Shown here one piece after another: positions 26,301-34,282 of a stretch of DNA of 64,000 bases (the first letter of the stretch is position 1; every line of letters starts with the position of its first letter). The notes under the pieces are model-generated. The model worked only from the letters and a program-made list of their open reading frames with translations, had not been told where the DNA came from and did not search any database. The translations under genes were made by a program, and so were the position numbers. Source of the DNA: JAAYCI01 sp964371725 (GTDB lineage: Bacteria; Bacillota; Clostridia; Oscillospirales; Ruminococcaceae); NCBI GenBank assembly GCA_964371725.1, contig CAYJNQ010000005.1, positions 1-64,000 of the forward strand, given 5' to 3'.

Positions 26301-26796
26301 CTTCCACCTGCCCGCGGCGCTGATAGCCCGCATGTAGCAAGGTTTGCATCAGCTCGTTTTGTGGCAGCAAGAGACCGGGCTTCATCGTGCGTGTGGAGGC
26401 AAGAAACTCCGCCTTTGGCAACGTGTGTTGCAAAAGGGCCTCAATGGGCGCTGCCACCAGCCGCACGCGCCCACTTACAAGGCGCCCCAGAACTTCCAAG
26501 CGGCGATATTCATATTCACGGCTTTGCCCCTCTATGTTGCGAAGCACAAAATCACGCGCAGGATATACGGCCGAGGCGATCCCGAGTGCCTCGGCGTCTC
26601 CGGCAAAGCGCACGGCCTCGGCTTCGCCTGCCGTCACCACCAAAGCCGTGCGCATGCTCTCTTCACACAGGGCGCACAACACAGCGGCTCTGGCCGTGTG
26701 CGGCAACCCAAAAAGACCAAGGGCAGCATGGCCACCTTTGGCCGCCTGCAATAGCCGGCGATATTCCGGGCTGTTTATTAGGGAACTGTTGAGCAT
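23326..26796 (-). CDS. mfd: Transcription-repair coupling factor Mfd
   Basis: The ATP-dependent translocase that removes stalled RNA polymerase and recruits UvrA. 1156 residues, full length. From the N-terminus: UvrB-like domains 1a/2/1b, an RNA-polymerase-interacting domain starting LSDISPGDYVVHQGHGIGLY, helicase motif I GDVGVGKTEVALRAAF, the DEEQ box DEEQRFGVRHKEKL, motif III LSATPIPRTLNMAMSG and motif VI QIRGRVGRSGRKAYAYF, then the C-terminal TRCF domain. A lysine-rich stretch (EPKKKKKKKNKN) lies just before the RID. It ends the prs-pth cluster, its usual place in Firmicutes. Confidence 0.95.
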   Translation of the reverse strand: MLNSSLINSPEYRRLLQAAKGGHAALGLFGLPHTARAAVLCALCEESMRTALVVTAGEAEAVRFAGDAEALGIASAVYPARDFVLRNIEGQSREYEYRRLEVLGRLVSGRVRLVAAPIEALLQHTLPKAEFLASTRTMKPGLLLPQNELMQTLLHAGYQRRGQVEGPGQFSQRGDIVDFYAPDMENPVRLAYWGDEIESIAAFDLLSQRREGVLEKAYLSPTREVLFFDPSGTVDFLNEALSKMKGQKKEQISAVMQADLRTLSAGVMPEGMDRYLKLRYPKPATLLDYFEHPLLFFEEPSAIRDEAAGAAFRFGEEYKQLLEEKMLAPGLDGFYTDYTDLLRAAEKETTFYCENFSRSMPDIRLSDVVNLPAHSLPPWRGEVAALCEELRPLLDSGYFCTVLAGTPRAAKALSRDLQERNLRVTQAEKIQEFVAGSICVLPGRLSAGADFPLAHFALFTSRREDEPKKKKKKKNKNALANLSDISPGDYVVHQGHGIGLYVGIQRLDLQGVVKDYLKISYDKSDTLYVPVTQLDLLSRYTPPGDGGRVKLARLGSDAWAKTKSRVRKATEEMAEDLVELYAKRQNAPGHAFSGDGEWQRDFEARFAYDETQDQLVCAGQIKRDMEKPHPMDRLLSGDVGVGKTEVALRAAFKCVMDGRQCAILVPTTILAWQHYNTLLSRMEAFPVKIGLLSRFATQKQVKETVKGIANGTVDIVVGTHRLLQKDIRFKTLGLLVVDEEQRFGVRHKEKLKESFVGVDTLTLSATPIPRTLNMAMSGIRDMSTIDDPPTERQPVETYVMEYDDALILSAIRKELARGGQVYYLHNRVDSIEHCAARLAAALPSAQISTAHGRMGEEALSRTWQELLDGDIDILVCTTLIETGVDVRNCNTLIVENADHMGLAQLYQIRGRVGRSGRKAYAYFTFKRDKVLTDIAAKRLSAIREFTAFGSGFRIAMRDLQIRGAGNLLGQSQSGHMEAVGYDLYVKLLGEAVAQAKGEKPPPDKADVLIDITVDAYIPEHYIPSAAGRIEAYKLIASIENTETATDVLEELADRYGHIPEAVRGLIDISLLRVLAAKLGFYDIVQQKDALLLYSDQLDFTSAHRRLKAAGIRVLVNASTKPYLSATLKPGEKPLDLLSSIVKNLDFSQEDSPDPAN

Positions 26797-26830
26797 GGGT
26801 GCTACCTCAAACTTTTCATCGGTATTGAAT

Positions 26831-27457
26831 TCACGGCAAAACCATGTCGTAAAGGAAAAATGTCACAGGGATATTTCGATAGGGAAAAGACGGTATTTTC
26901 AAATATTGTGCCCTACGCATCCCCTGTGCATCGTAAAAACCATAATTGCATAAGGTGTCGGTGTAGAGGAAAAAATTTTGAATGCCGCGCCGCCTCATAA
27001 AATGCAGGGCCCGCCGAAACAGTGCCTTGCCCACACCAAGGCCACGGCTTTTTTCGTCCAACACAAAAAACACCAATTCGGCCTCATAGCACTTGCCCGC
27101 TGCTTTGTACATTTTTGCATTGGCTTCGGCGGTTGCCTTTTGCATACAAAACAACTTCGGGATTCCTTTGTCAAAAAACAGCCAAGGTACATCCTTTAGA
27201 ATACTTGCGCTTTGTGCAAGGTGCAAGCGCAATTTCCGTTTGTCTTGCACCACAACAATGCCCAGCGGTATGCCATTTTGTTCTGCCACACAGGCGTAAC
27301 TGTGCGCATGCAAGCACAAACGCAAGTAAAGACCCGCAAGACGCCGTGAGGTTTCTTTTGAGGTGAACGCATCCATTTGCCATGTGCTGCAAATAGCGGC
27401 GGCCAAGGCCGGGGTATCTGAAACACGAAAAGAGCGAAATCGTATGCGCGTATCCAT
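26831..27457 (-). CDS. GNAT family N-acetyltransferase
   Basis: A 208-residue acetyl-CoA-dependent transferase. The acetyl-CoA binding motif A is ELVFFVLDEKSRGLGVGKAL, with the R-G-x-G-x-G/A pattern conserved, followed by FRRALHFMRRRGIQNFFLYTD. Substrate unknown; it could acetylate a small molecule or a protein. AAGGGGGG precedes the ATG. It is 34 bases before mfd and 56 after the DUF1648 gene, so it is likely part of the same transcript. Confidence 0.78.
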   Translation of the reverse strand: MDTRIRFRSFRVSDTPALAAAICSTWQMDAFTSKETSRRLAGLYLRLCLHAHSYACVAEQNGIPLGIVVVQDKRKLRLHLAQSASILKDVPWLFFDKGIPKLFCMQKATAEANAKMYKAAGKCYEAELVFFVLDEKSRGLGVGKALFRRALHFMRRRGIQNFFLYTDTLCNYGFYDAQGMRRAQYLKIPSFPYRNIPVTFFLYDMVLP

Positions 27458-27513
27458 CCTAAATCCCCCCTTTGGCTGATATCATGAAACCAAACTTCGA
27501 AAAGACCGCCCCT

Positions 27514-27981
27514 TCACCGAGACATATAAAGACGAACGCTATAATACAGAAAAATGCCAAGCAGCAACACCAAATACAACGGCGTAAACCAAAAGGGCAA
27601 ATTTTTTAAAAGCAACTGAAACAGCGTGATACAAAAAAACATGGCCACAGTAAACAGGCGTGTGGTAACCAGCATGTGTTCCACAAAACGGTAAACACGC
27701 AGGCTGTTTTCCTCGGTAATGCGCACGGGCACATTCCAAATTTTGGGGTGGCGCAACACAAGCCCCAACCCCAAAAACAAAAGCAGCGACACAGCCGGCA
27801 ATATCAGCACCTCCAAACGGCTTCCGTAGCGGTCTACTTCGCCAAGGGCGTTGTAATGCGCGGGAACCGTTTCAGGCAGGCGCGGAAAAAGCACACATAC
27901 ACACACAAGCATGGCCAATTGAATGAGCAAAGCCAAAATGTTTTTCACTGTAGCCGACATAGAGTACCGGGCAATGAGCAT
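27514..27981 (-). CDS. DUF1648 (SdpI-related) membrane protein
   Basis: A 155-residue membrane protein with four predicted membrane segments. The DUF1648 signature FPRLPETVPAHYNALGEVDRYGS-type region sits at about residues 32-54, right after the first helix. The family is related to the SdpI immunity protein, but here no SdpC-like toxin or SdpR-like regulator is adjacent. AGGAGGGGG precedes the ATG. Its position between pth and the acetyltransferase gene suggests a housekeeping or envelope role; function unknown. Confidence 0.75.
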   Translation of the reverse strand: MLIARYSMSATVKNILALLIQLAMLVCVCVLFPRLPETVPAHYNALGEVDRYGSRLEVLILPAVSLLLFLGLGLVLRHPKIWNVPVRITEENSLRVYRFVEHMLVTTRLFTVAMFFCITLFQLLLKNLPFWFTPLYLVLLLGIFLYYSVRLYMSR

Positions 27982-28019
27982 GGTGTGTCCCCCTCCTTGC
28001 TTTTTGCAAAGCAGATGCC

Positions 28020-28631
28020 TCAGTGTTTGCCGCTCCCATTATACAGGCTCATGGCTTCGCTTTCTTTTTCTTGTATAAGAAGCTCTGCCGCTTTTTTGAT
28101 GTCCTCAAAGCGTTCCTCTGCACTGCTTCTTTCCTTTTGGGTAAAGTGGCTGAGCACCCAATTGGCCAGGGAATAGTCCGGGTGCGGCTTTGCCCCCACA
28201 CCAATTTTGATTCGCGGGAAATCCTCGCCCACCATATGGATAATGCTCTTAAGGCCATTGTGCCCACCGGCAGAACCATTCATGCGGATGCGCAAAATGC
28301 CGGGCTCTAGGGAGATGTCGTCGAACAATACCAACATGCGTTTTGATGGAATGCCATAAAACTTGCCGGCTTTTTGCAAACTCTCGCCGGAAAGATTCAT
28401 GAAGGTCTGTGGTTTCAAAAGCAAAACCCTTTGCCCTTTTACATCGGCAAGGCCATACAAGGCCGTGAACTTCGAGCGGCGAATCTCGCAATTCCACTGG
28501 GCCGCCAAATAGTCCAATGCGTCAAACCCAATGTTGTGGCGCGTATTCTCGTATTTCTTTCCGGGGTTTCCAAGGCCGGCAATAAGCCATGCGGGGGCCT
28601 CGGTGCTTCTTTTCCAAAATCTCTCAAACAT
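28020..28631 (-). CDS. pth: Peptidyl-tRNA hydrolase
   Basis: Releases tRNA from peptidyl-tRNA dropped by the ribosome. 203 residues, starting with a short extra N-terminus (MFERFWKRSTEAP) before the family start WLIAGLGNPGKKYENTRHNI. Catalytic histidine and asparagine are in this motif and in KPQTFMNLSGESL; the FDDISLEPGILRIRMNGSAG and GGHNGLKSI segments are conserved. ATG at 28631 has GAGAGGA upstream. It lies between prs and mfd as in many Firmicutes. Confidence 0.93.
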   Translation of the reverse strand: MFERFWKRSTEAPAWLIAGLGNPGKKYENTRHNIGFDALDYLAAQWNCEIRRSKFTALYGLADVKGQRVLLLKPQTFMNLSGESLQKAGKFYGIPSKRMLVLFDDISLEPGILRIRMNGSAGGHNGLKSIIHMVGEDFPRIKIGVGAKPHPDYSLANWVLSHFTQKERSSAEERFEDIKKAAELLIQEKESEAMSLYNGSGKH

Positions 28632-28720
28632 AGAGTCCTCTCTCCGGCTGTTTTTGTGATAAGCTAGATGATTCAAAGCCCTGTAAAAAGATGTACAAAA
28701 AGCGGTTGCATCAACACGCC

Positions 28721-29686
28721 CTAGTGAAACAAGGTAGAAACCGGTTTGTCGTTGTAAATACGTGCAATGGCCTCGGCCAGCATGGGGGCGCAACCCAATA
28801 CACGAATTTTCTCGCTTTGTTTCTCTTTTGGCAAGCAAATGGTGTCGAGCACCACCACTTCGCTCAAAGCGGAATTTTGAATTCGTTCCACGGCCTGGCC
28901 GGAAAGCACGGCGTGTGTGGCACAGGCAGTCACACTGCATGCGCCGCGCCGCATCACTTCATCGGCGGCACCTGTTAAGGTGCCGGCCGTGTCTATCATA
29001 TCGTCCACAATCAACACATCGCGCCCCTCTATGTCCCCAATCACATTCATCACCTCGCAGGCATTCGGGCGTGGACGACGCTTATCCACAATGGCCAAAG
29101 GCACATCGAGGCGTTCGGCAAATCGGCGGCTACGTGTTACACTGCCAAGGTCTGGGCTCATCACCACAAGGTTTTGGCGATATTGTTTGTCTTCAAACAT
29201 CCTGCGCTCATAATAGGGCGCCAAAATGGGCAAGCCCACAAGATGGTCCACCGGAATGCTGAAAAAACCTTGAATTTGAGAAGCGTGCAAATCCATTGTA
29301 AGCACACGGTCGGCCCCTGCGGCGACGATGAGGTCGGCCACAAGTTTTGCTGTGATGGGATCGCGCGCTTTGCTTTTGCGGTCTTGCCTTGCATATCCAT
29401 AGTAGGGCAACACGGCCGTCACAAGCCCTGCCGAGGCACGGCGAAAGGCGTCTATCATGATGAGAAGCTCCATAAGATGACGATTGGTGGGGTTTGATGT
29501 GCTTTGCAACACAAACACATCACTTCCACGAACCGTTTCATGGATATTCACAGAAATTTCTCCATCGGAAAACAGGCCAACATCACTTTTCCCCAGTGCC
29601 AAGCCGAGCCCCTCTGCCACAGAAAGCGCCAAAGGTTTGTTGGAGTTTCCCGAAAATATCTTGATGTCTTTGCCATGGATGCTCAT
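28721..29686 (-). CDS. prs: Ribose-phosphate pyrophosphokinase
   Basis: Makes PRPP from ribose 5-phosphate and ATP, feeding nucleotide, histidine and NAD synthesis. 321 residues. Family motifs include SDGEISVNIHETVRGSDVF, RQDRKSKARDPITAKLVADL (ATP/ribose phosphate site), TMDLHASQIQGFF and the PRPP loop VLIVDDMIDTAGTL. I start at ATG 29686 with AAAGGTGG upstream; GTG at 29695 is less likely. It heads the minus-strand cluster that ends with mfd. Confidence 0.94.
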   Translation of the reverse strand: MSIHGKDIKIFSGNSNKPLALSVAEGLGLALGKSDVGLFSDGEISVNIHETVRGSDVFVLQSTSNPTNRHLMELLIMIDAFRRASAGLVTAVLPYYGYARQDRKSKARDPITAKLVADLIVAAGADRVLTMDLHASQIQGFFSIPVDHLVGLPILAPYYERRMFEDKQYRQNLVVMSPDLGSVTRSRRFAERLDVPLAIVDKRRPRPNACEVMNVIGDIEGRDVLIVDDMIDTAGTLTGAADEVMRRGACSVTACATHAVLSGQAVERIQNSALSEVVVLDTICLPKEKQSEKIRVLGCAPMLAEAIARIYNDKPVSTLFH

Positions 29687-29999
29687 AAAAACCACCTTTC
29701 AATGGGTAGCACAATATAAAAAGGCGAACGGTTGAAAAAGAAGCAAACTTTTTTGCAAACGAAATGGAAGCCGTTGGCAAAGGTGCCAAACAAGGACTCT
29801 TCTTATATTTAGTTTATCGCATTGTGCTTTTTTTGCAAGGGGCTATGGAAAATAAATGGGTAAAAGTGCTAAAAATTACAGGACAGTTACAAAAGGCAGT
29901 GGTGTTTTCAGGGGGCATCTGCTATAATGAATGCATGATTTGGTGGGAAATCATAAAAGGTAAAACAGTCGCAACGAAAAAATTTTGGGAGGCAATTGA
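29687..29999. other. Divergent promoter region between prs and ppdK
   Basis: This 313-base gap holds no gene. An extended -10 promoter for ppdK, TGCTATAAT (TATAAT 29923-29928), lies about 72 bases before the ppdK start, with a poor -35. The prs promoter is less clear; a TATAAG on the minus strand near 29805 is one candidate. The rest is AT-rich. Confidence 0.5.
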
Positions 30000-32627
30000 A
30001 TGAGCACAAAATATGTGTATCTGTTCAGCGAAGGCAACAAAGAAATGCGCAACCTGCTCGGTGGCAAGGGAGCAAACCTTGCTGAAATGACCGGCATTGG
30101 TATGCCGGTGCCACAAGGTTTTACTGTAAGCACCGAGGCCTGCACGCGTTACTACGACGACGGGCGCCGCATTGCCGATGAAATTCAGGCAGAAATTTTT
30201 GAGTATGTGGCCAAACTGGAAAGCATTGCCGGCAAAGAATTCGGCAACAAGGAAAATCCACTTTTGGTTTCCGTTCGCAGTGGCTCCAGAGCCTCCATGC
30301 CCGGCATGATGGACACCATTTTGAACCTTGGCCTCAACGACGAAGTGGTGGAGGGCCTTGCCTCCAAAACCGGTAACCCGCGTTTTGCCTACGACAGCTA
30401 TCGCCGTTTTATTCAAATGTTCAGCGATGTTGTGATGGAGCAGCCAAAAAGTGAATATGAGAAAATCATCGACGAGATGAAAGAGGCAAAAGGTGTAACA
30501 CTGGACACCGACCTGACTGCCGACGACTTGAAAGAACTTGTGAACGAGTTTAAAGCCCGCTACAAATCGAACCAAGGTAGTGATTTCCCCGCCGACCCGA
30601 AAACACAACTCATCGAGGCCGTGCGTGCCGTGTTCCGCAGCTGGGACAATCCACGTGCCAACTCCTACCGCCGCATGAATGAAATCCCTTACGACTGGGG
30701 CACCGCCGTGAATATTCAAAGCATGGTGTTTGGCAACTCCGGCGATACAAGCGGCACGGGCGTTGCCTTTACACGCAACCCCGCCACCGGCGAAAAAGCC
30801 CTGTTTGGTGAATATCTCATCAACGCCCAAGGTGAGGACGTGGTGGCCGGTATCCGCACACCGAACCCGATTTCCGACCTTGCAAAACAAATGCCCGAGG
30901 TGTACAACCAGTTTGCCGATATCGCCCAAAAGCTGGAAAACCATTACAGAGACATGCAGGACATGGAGTTCACCATTGAAGATGGCAAACTGTATATGCT
31001 GCAAACCCGCAATGGCAAGCGCACAGCTGCCGCCGCTTTGAAAATTGCCGTGGACCTTGTGGACGAGGGCATGATTAGCGAAACCGAGGCCATCTTGCGT
31101 GTGGAACCAAAACAGCTCGACAGCCTTTTGCACCCGCAGTTCGATTCTTCTGCTTTGGCCAAAGCCACTGTGATTGGCTCGGCCTTGGCTGCAAGCCCGG
31201 GCGCGGCTGCAGGGCAAGTGGTGTTCAGCGCGGAAGATGCCACCGATTGGCACGCCAAGGGTAAGAAAGTAATTTTGGTTCGCCTTGAAACAAGCCCCGA
31301 AGACATTGAGGGCATGGCTGTGGCCAGAGGTATTTTAACCGCCCGTGGCGGCATGACCAGCCACGCAGCCGTGGTGGCACGCGGCATGGGCACCTGCTGT
31401 GTGTCTGGCCTTGGCGAGATGGTGGTGGACTACGACAAAAAACAATTCAGCATCGGTAGCATCGTTTGCAAAGAGGGCGACTTTATTTCGCTGGATGGTT
31501 CCACTGGCAAGGTGTATGGTGAAGCCATCCCCACCGTGGAAGCTTCCATCTCCGGCGATTTTGACCGCTTGATGAAATGGGCCGATGAGAAACGCCAATT
31601 GCAAGTATACGCCAATGCAGACAGCCCACGCGACGCACAGCAAGGTTCTGATTTTGGCAGCGAGGGCATCGGCCTTTGCCGTACCGAGCACATGTTCTTT
31701 GAGGCAAGCCGTATCAAAGCCATGCGTGAAATGATTGTGGCCACCGAAGTGGAGGCCCGTGAAAAGGCTTTAGAAAAGCTCCTTCCCTTCCAGCAGGCCG
31801 ATTTTGAGGGTTTGTATGAAGTGATGGGCGAGCGCCCTGTGGTGATTCGCTATCTCGACCCACCGCTGCACGAGTTCCTGCCGCAAGAGGAATGCGACAT
31901 TGTCGAAATTGCCAAAGAGCTTGGCATGACAAGTGAAGCTTTGCACACGGTGATTGAAAGCCTGCACGAGTTTAACCCGATGATGGGCCACCGTGGTGTG
32001 CGTTTGTCGGTTTCGTACCCTGAGATTGCCAAAATGCAAACCACGGCTGTAATTTCGGCAGCTTTGGCAGTGTCGAAACGTAAGGGCATCAAAATTGTGC
32101 CGGAAATTATGATTCCGCTTGTGGGCGAAGTACGCGAGCTGAAATATGTGAAAGATTTTGTGGTGCAAACCGCCGATGCCTTGATTGCCGCCGCCGGTAG
32201 CGACATGACCTACGAAGTGGGCACCATGATTGAAATTCCGCGTGCTGCGCTGTTGGCCGACGAAATTGCCCAAGAAGCTGATTTCTTCAGCTTTGGCACA
32301 AATGACCTCACCCAGATGACTTTCGGTTTTTCTCGTGATGATGCCGGCAAGTTCCTCGACTACTACTACGAGAGCAAAATTTATGAGAGTGACCCGTTTG
32401 CCCATCTCGACCAAAAGGGCGTGGGACAACTTGTGAAAATGGCTGTAGAAAAAGGCCGCAACGCCAACACAAACCTGCACCTTGGTATTTGCGGTGAGCA
32501 CGGCGGAGACCCCACCAGCGTGGAATTCTGCCATGCCATTGGCCTTGAGTATGTGAGCTGCTCGCCGTTCCGCGTGCCCATTGCACGCTTGGCAGCCGCA
32601 CAAGCCGCCGTGAAAAACCCGCGCTAA
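30000..32627 (+). CDS. ppdK: Pyruvate, phosphate dikinase
   Basis: Interconverts PEP, AMP and PPi with pyruvate, ATP and phosphate. 875 residues, full length. The N-terminal ATP-grasp domain starts YLFSEGNKEMRNLLGGKGAN; the swivelling phosphohistidine domain has GGMTSHAAVVARGMGTCCVSG with the catalytic histidine; the C-terminal TIM barrel has SEGIGLCRTEHMFFE and the active-site segment NTNLHLGICGEHGGDP with its cysteine. GGGAGG precedes the ATG. With the PPi-dependent phosphofructokinase at 47472 it suggests pyrophosphate-based glycolysis. Confidence 0.96.
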   Translation: MSTKYVYLFSEGNKEMRNLLGGKGANLAEMTGIGMPVPQGFTVSTEACTRYYDDGRRIADEIQAEIFEYVAKLESIAGKEFGNKENPLLVSVRSGSRASMPGMMDTILNLGLNDEVVEGLASKTGNPRFAYDSYRRFIQMFSDVVMEQPKSEYEKIIDEMKEAKGVTLDTDLTADDLKELVNEFKARYKSNQGSDFPADPKTQLIEAVRAVFRSWDNPRANSYRRMNEIPYDWGTAVNIQSMVFGNSGDTSGTGVAFTRNPATGEKALFGEYLINAQGEDVVAGIRTPNPISDLAKQMPEVYNQFADIAQKLENHYRDMQDMEFTIEDGKLYMLQTRNGKRTAAAALKIAVDLVDEGMISETEAILRVEPKQLDSLLHPQFDSSALAKATVIGSALAASPGAAAGQVVFSAEDATDWHAKGKKVILVRLETSPEDIEGMAVARGILTARGGMTSHAAVVARGMGTCCVSGLGEMVVDYDKKQFSIGSIVCKEGDFISLDGSTGKVYGEAIPTVEASISGDFDRLMKWADEKRQLQVYANADSPRDAQQGSDFGSEGIGLCRTEHMFFEASRIKAMREMIVATEVEAREKALEKLLPFQQADFEGLYEVMGERPVVIRYLDPPLHEFLPQEECDIVEIAKELGMTSEALHTVIESLHEFNPMMGHRGVRLSVSYPEIAKMQTTAVISAALAVSKRKGIKIVPEIMIPLVGEVRELKYVKDFVVQTADALIAAAGSDMTYEVGTMIEIPRAALLADEIAQEADFFSFGTNDLTQMTFGFSRDDAGKFLDYYYESKIYESDPFAHLDQKGVGQLVKMAVEKGRNANTNLHLGICGEHGGDPTSVEFCHAIGLEYVSCSPFRVPIARLAAAQAAVKNPR

Positions 32628-32664
32628 AGGCACTGTTCAAAACCAGAAATAGGTAAATGCTTTG

Positions 32665-32714
32665 CTTGCCCAAACCGTTGCCGCCTTGTCAATTCGGCAC
32701 ATGGTTTGGGCAAG
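32665..32714. terminator. Branched inverted repeat after ppdK
   Basis: CTTGCCCAAACC (32665-32676) pairs perfectly with GGTTTGGGCAAG (32703-32714). Inside it, TGCCG pairs with CGGCA. Only a short TTTACG follows. It probably ends the ppdK transcript but is not a classical T-tract terminator. Confidence 0.55.
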
Positions 32715-32762
32715 TTTACGTATGAAACTCAAAAAAGACTGGTAATTTGCACTGTTTTACGT

Positions 32763-32768
32763 TATAAT
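32763..32768 (+). promoter_or_regulatory. Likely -10 box of the DUF4190-like gene
   Basis: TATAAT lies 38 bases ahead of the start codon in an AT-rich stretch. No good -35 is found at 17 bases; TTGCAC is too close. Confidence 0.4.
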
Positions 32769-32806
32769 AACTGTATACTTTTACTTCAGAAAGGGGCTTG
32801 ACAACG

Positions 32807-33349
32807 ATGAATAACCCAAACTATCCCGGACAAGATAACGGACAGCAGGGACAAAATTATGGGCAGAACTACGGGCAAAACCCACCGCCGCAATATACTC
32901 AGCCTTATCCGGGTCAACAGGGAAACCAATATGCCCCTCCACCGCCCGGCTATACCGTACCACAGCAAGTGGTGGTGAATATGGACTCCGGCAAGAAAGA
33001 CTATCCCGGGAAAGGAAAAGCAACGGCTGCACTGGTGCTGGGCATCATTTCTTTGGCCATGTATTTCTTCGGTTTCATCATCAGCTATATTCCCTATGTG
33101 GGCTACATTTTATATTTGATTGCATCCCCGTTGGCCTTCCTTGGGGGTATCATCGGCATTATCCTTGGCATTCTCGGACGTAAGGAAGCGCCAAAAGCGC
33201 AAGCCGGCACGGCCACAGCGGGCCTGATTTGTTGTGTTGCCAGTGTGGTCATTCAGGTGGTGATGGGCATTTTCTGGATTGCGTGTATCGGTGTTGCCAC
33301 CTTGGCTTGCCTTGGGGCAATTGGGGCGTCGGAAATGAGTGTTTATTAA
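32807..33349 (+). CDS. DUF4190-like small membrane protein with Gln/Tyr/Pro-rich N-terminus
   Basis: A 180-residue protein. The first 60 residues are rich in Gln, Asn, Gly, Tyr and Pro (PNYPGQDNGQQGQNYGQ), likely disordered. They are followed by KGKATAALVLGIISLAMYFF, a second hydrophobic stretch LIASPLAFLGGIIGIILGIL, the linker GRKEAPKAQAGTATAGL and a third membrane region. This layout fits the DUF4190 type found in many Clostridia, of unknown function. ATG at 32807 has AAAGGGG ten bases upstream; TTG at 32798 is less likely. It has its own terminator. Confidence 0.7.
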   Translation: MNNPNYPGQDNGQQGQNYGQNYGQNPPPQYTQPYPGQQGNQYAPPPPGYTVPQQVVVNMDSGKKDYPGKGKATAALVLGIISLAMYFFGFIISYIPYVGYILYLIASPLAFLGGIIGIILGILGRKEAPKAQAGTATAGLICCVASVVIQVVMGIFWIACIGVATLACLGAIGASEMSVY

Positions 33350-33367
33350 GTGTGTATATGCTTTTGA

Positions 33368-33400
33368 GCGTCCCTGTAAAATTGTGCAGGGACGCTTTTT
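33368..33400 (+). terminator. Intrinsic terminator after the DUF4190-like gene
   Basis: GCGTCCCTG (33368-33376) and CAGGGACGC (33387-33395) form a perfect nine-base stem followed by TTTTT. Confidence 0.88.
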
Positions 33401-33419
33401 AAATGGTTAGGAGATTTCT

Positions 33420-34202
33420 ATGTTCCCGTATATCCCGGTGTTTGGCTTTTCCGTGCCAAGCTATGCGGTTCTCTCTTTTGTGGGCCTTGCGCTGGCGGCC
33501 GTCTATGTGCTTTTGGTAAACCGCAGCGGCCGGCTTGGCACTTTTCCCACAGAGGATTTGGTGTATCTGCTTATTTTGGCTCCTCTGGGTGCCATTGTGG
33601 GTGGCAAAATTTTGTATGTACTGGTCACCCTGCCGCAAATTTTACAAATGGAGGCCTCCGTTTGGCAGGATTTGCCTTTTGTTTTGTCTCTGTTGTTTGG
33701 TGGCATGGTGTTTTACGGTGGCTTATTTGGTGCCATATTTTCCGTGGTTTGCTATTGCCGCCATTTTAAATTGTCCCTTCGGCTTGCCGGGGGCATTTGC
33801 ACCCCTGCCATTCCACTTTTCCATCTGTTTGGGCGAACGGGGTGCCTTTCGGTTGGTTGTTGCTGGGGGGTGGAGTCCGGTTTTGGCTATTCCTTCCACC
33901 AATCGCCTGTAGCGCCGAACGGTGTACTCTTGTTCCCCACACAAGGGCTGGAAATGGGCGCAAATTTTTTCTTGTTTGTCTTGTTGGCCATCTTAGCCCT
34001 CCGCTGGGGTAAAGAAAATGCTTACAAAGCCTTCCCTCTTTACTTGATTTTGTACAGTACTTTTCGTTTCTTTTTGGAGTTCTTTCGCGGGGATACTCTG
34101 CGGGGTGTGTGGCTGTTTTCCACAAGCCAGTGGATTTCGCTTGGCATCTGGGCAGGTTTGGCTGTTTGGTACCTGCGCCGAAGGCGTGCTTACAGAAAAT
34201 GA
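33420..34202 (+). CDS. Divergent Lgt-family (prolipoprotein diacylglyceryl transferase-like) protein
   Basis: A 260-residue polytopic membrane protein of the Lgt fold. Lgt-like segments are PLGAIVGGKILYVL, LFGGMVFYGGLFGA, and STFRFFLEFFRGD near the C-terminus. The Lgt signature after the conserved Gly-Arg is changed: here it reads HLFGRTGCLSVGCCWGVESG, with cysteines where true Lgt has asparagines. It is therefore better seen as an Lgt paralogue. True diacylglyceryl transfer from phosphatidylglycerol to lipoproteins is uncertain. A weak AGGAG lies upstream; the promoter is not evident. Confidence 0.72.
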   Translation: MFPYIPVFGFSVPSYAVLSFVGLALAAVYVLLVNRSGRLGTFPTEDLVYLLILAPLGAIVGGKILYVLVTLPQILQMEASVWQDLPFVLSLLFGGMVFYGGLFGAIFSVVCYCRHFKLSLRLAGGICTPAIPLFHLFGRTGCLSVGCCWGVESGFGYSFHQSPVAPNGVLLFPTQGLEMGANFFLFVLLAILALRWGKENAYKAFPLYLILYSTFRFFLEFFRGDTLRGVWLFSTSQWISLGIWAGLAVWYLRRRRAYRK

Positions 34203-34226
34203 TATACGGCAGGTGCTTCCTGCAAG

Positions 34227-34261
34227 AAAAAGGCCGCGGGGCAATGCCCCACGGCCTTTTT
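34227..34261. terminator. Bidirectional terminator between the Lgt-like gene and aspS
   Basis: AAAAAGGCCG (34227-34236) pairs with CGGCCTTTTT (34252-34261), with an inner GGGGC/GCCCC extension. It serves both converging genes. Confidence 0.9.
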
Positions 34262-34282
34262 CTATCTATCTCTTTTCAGCGT

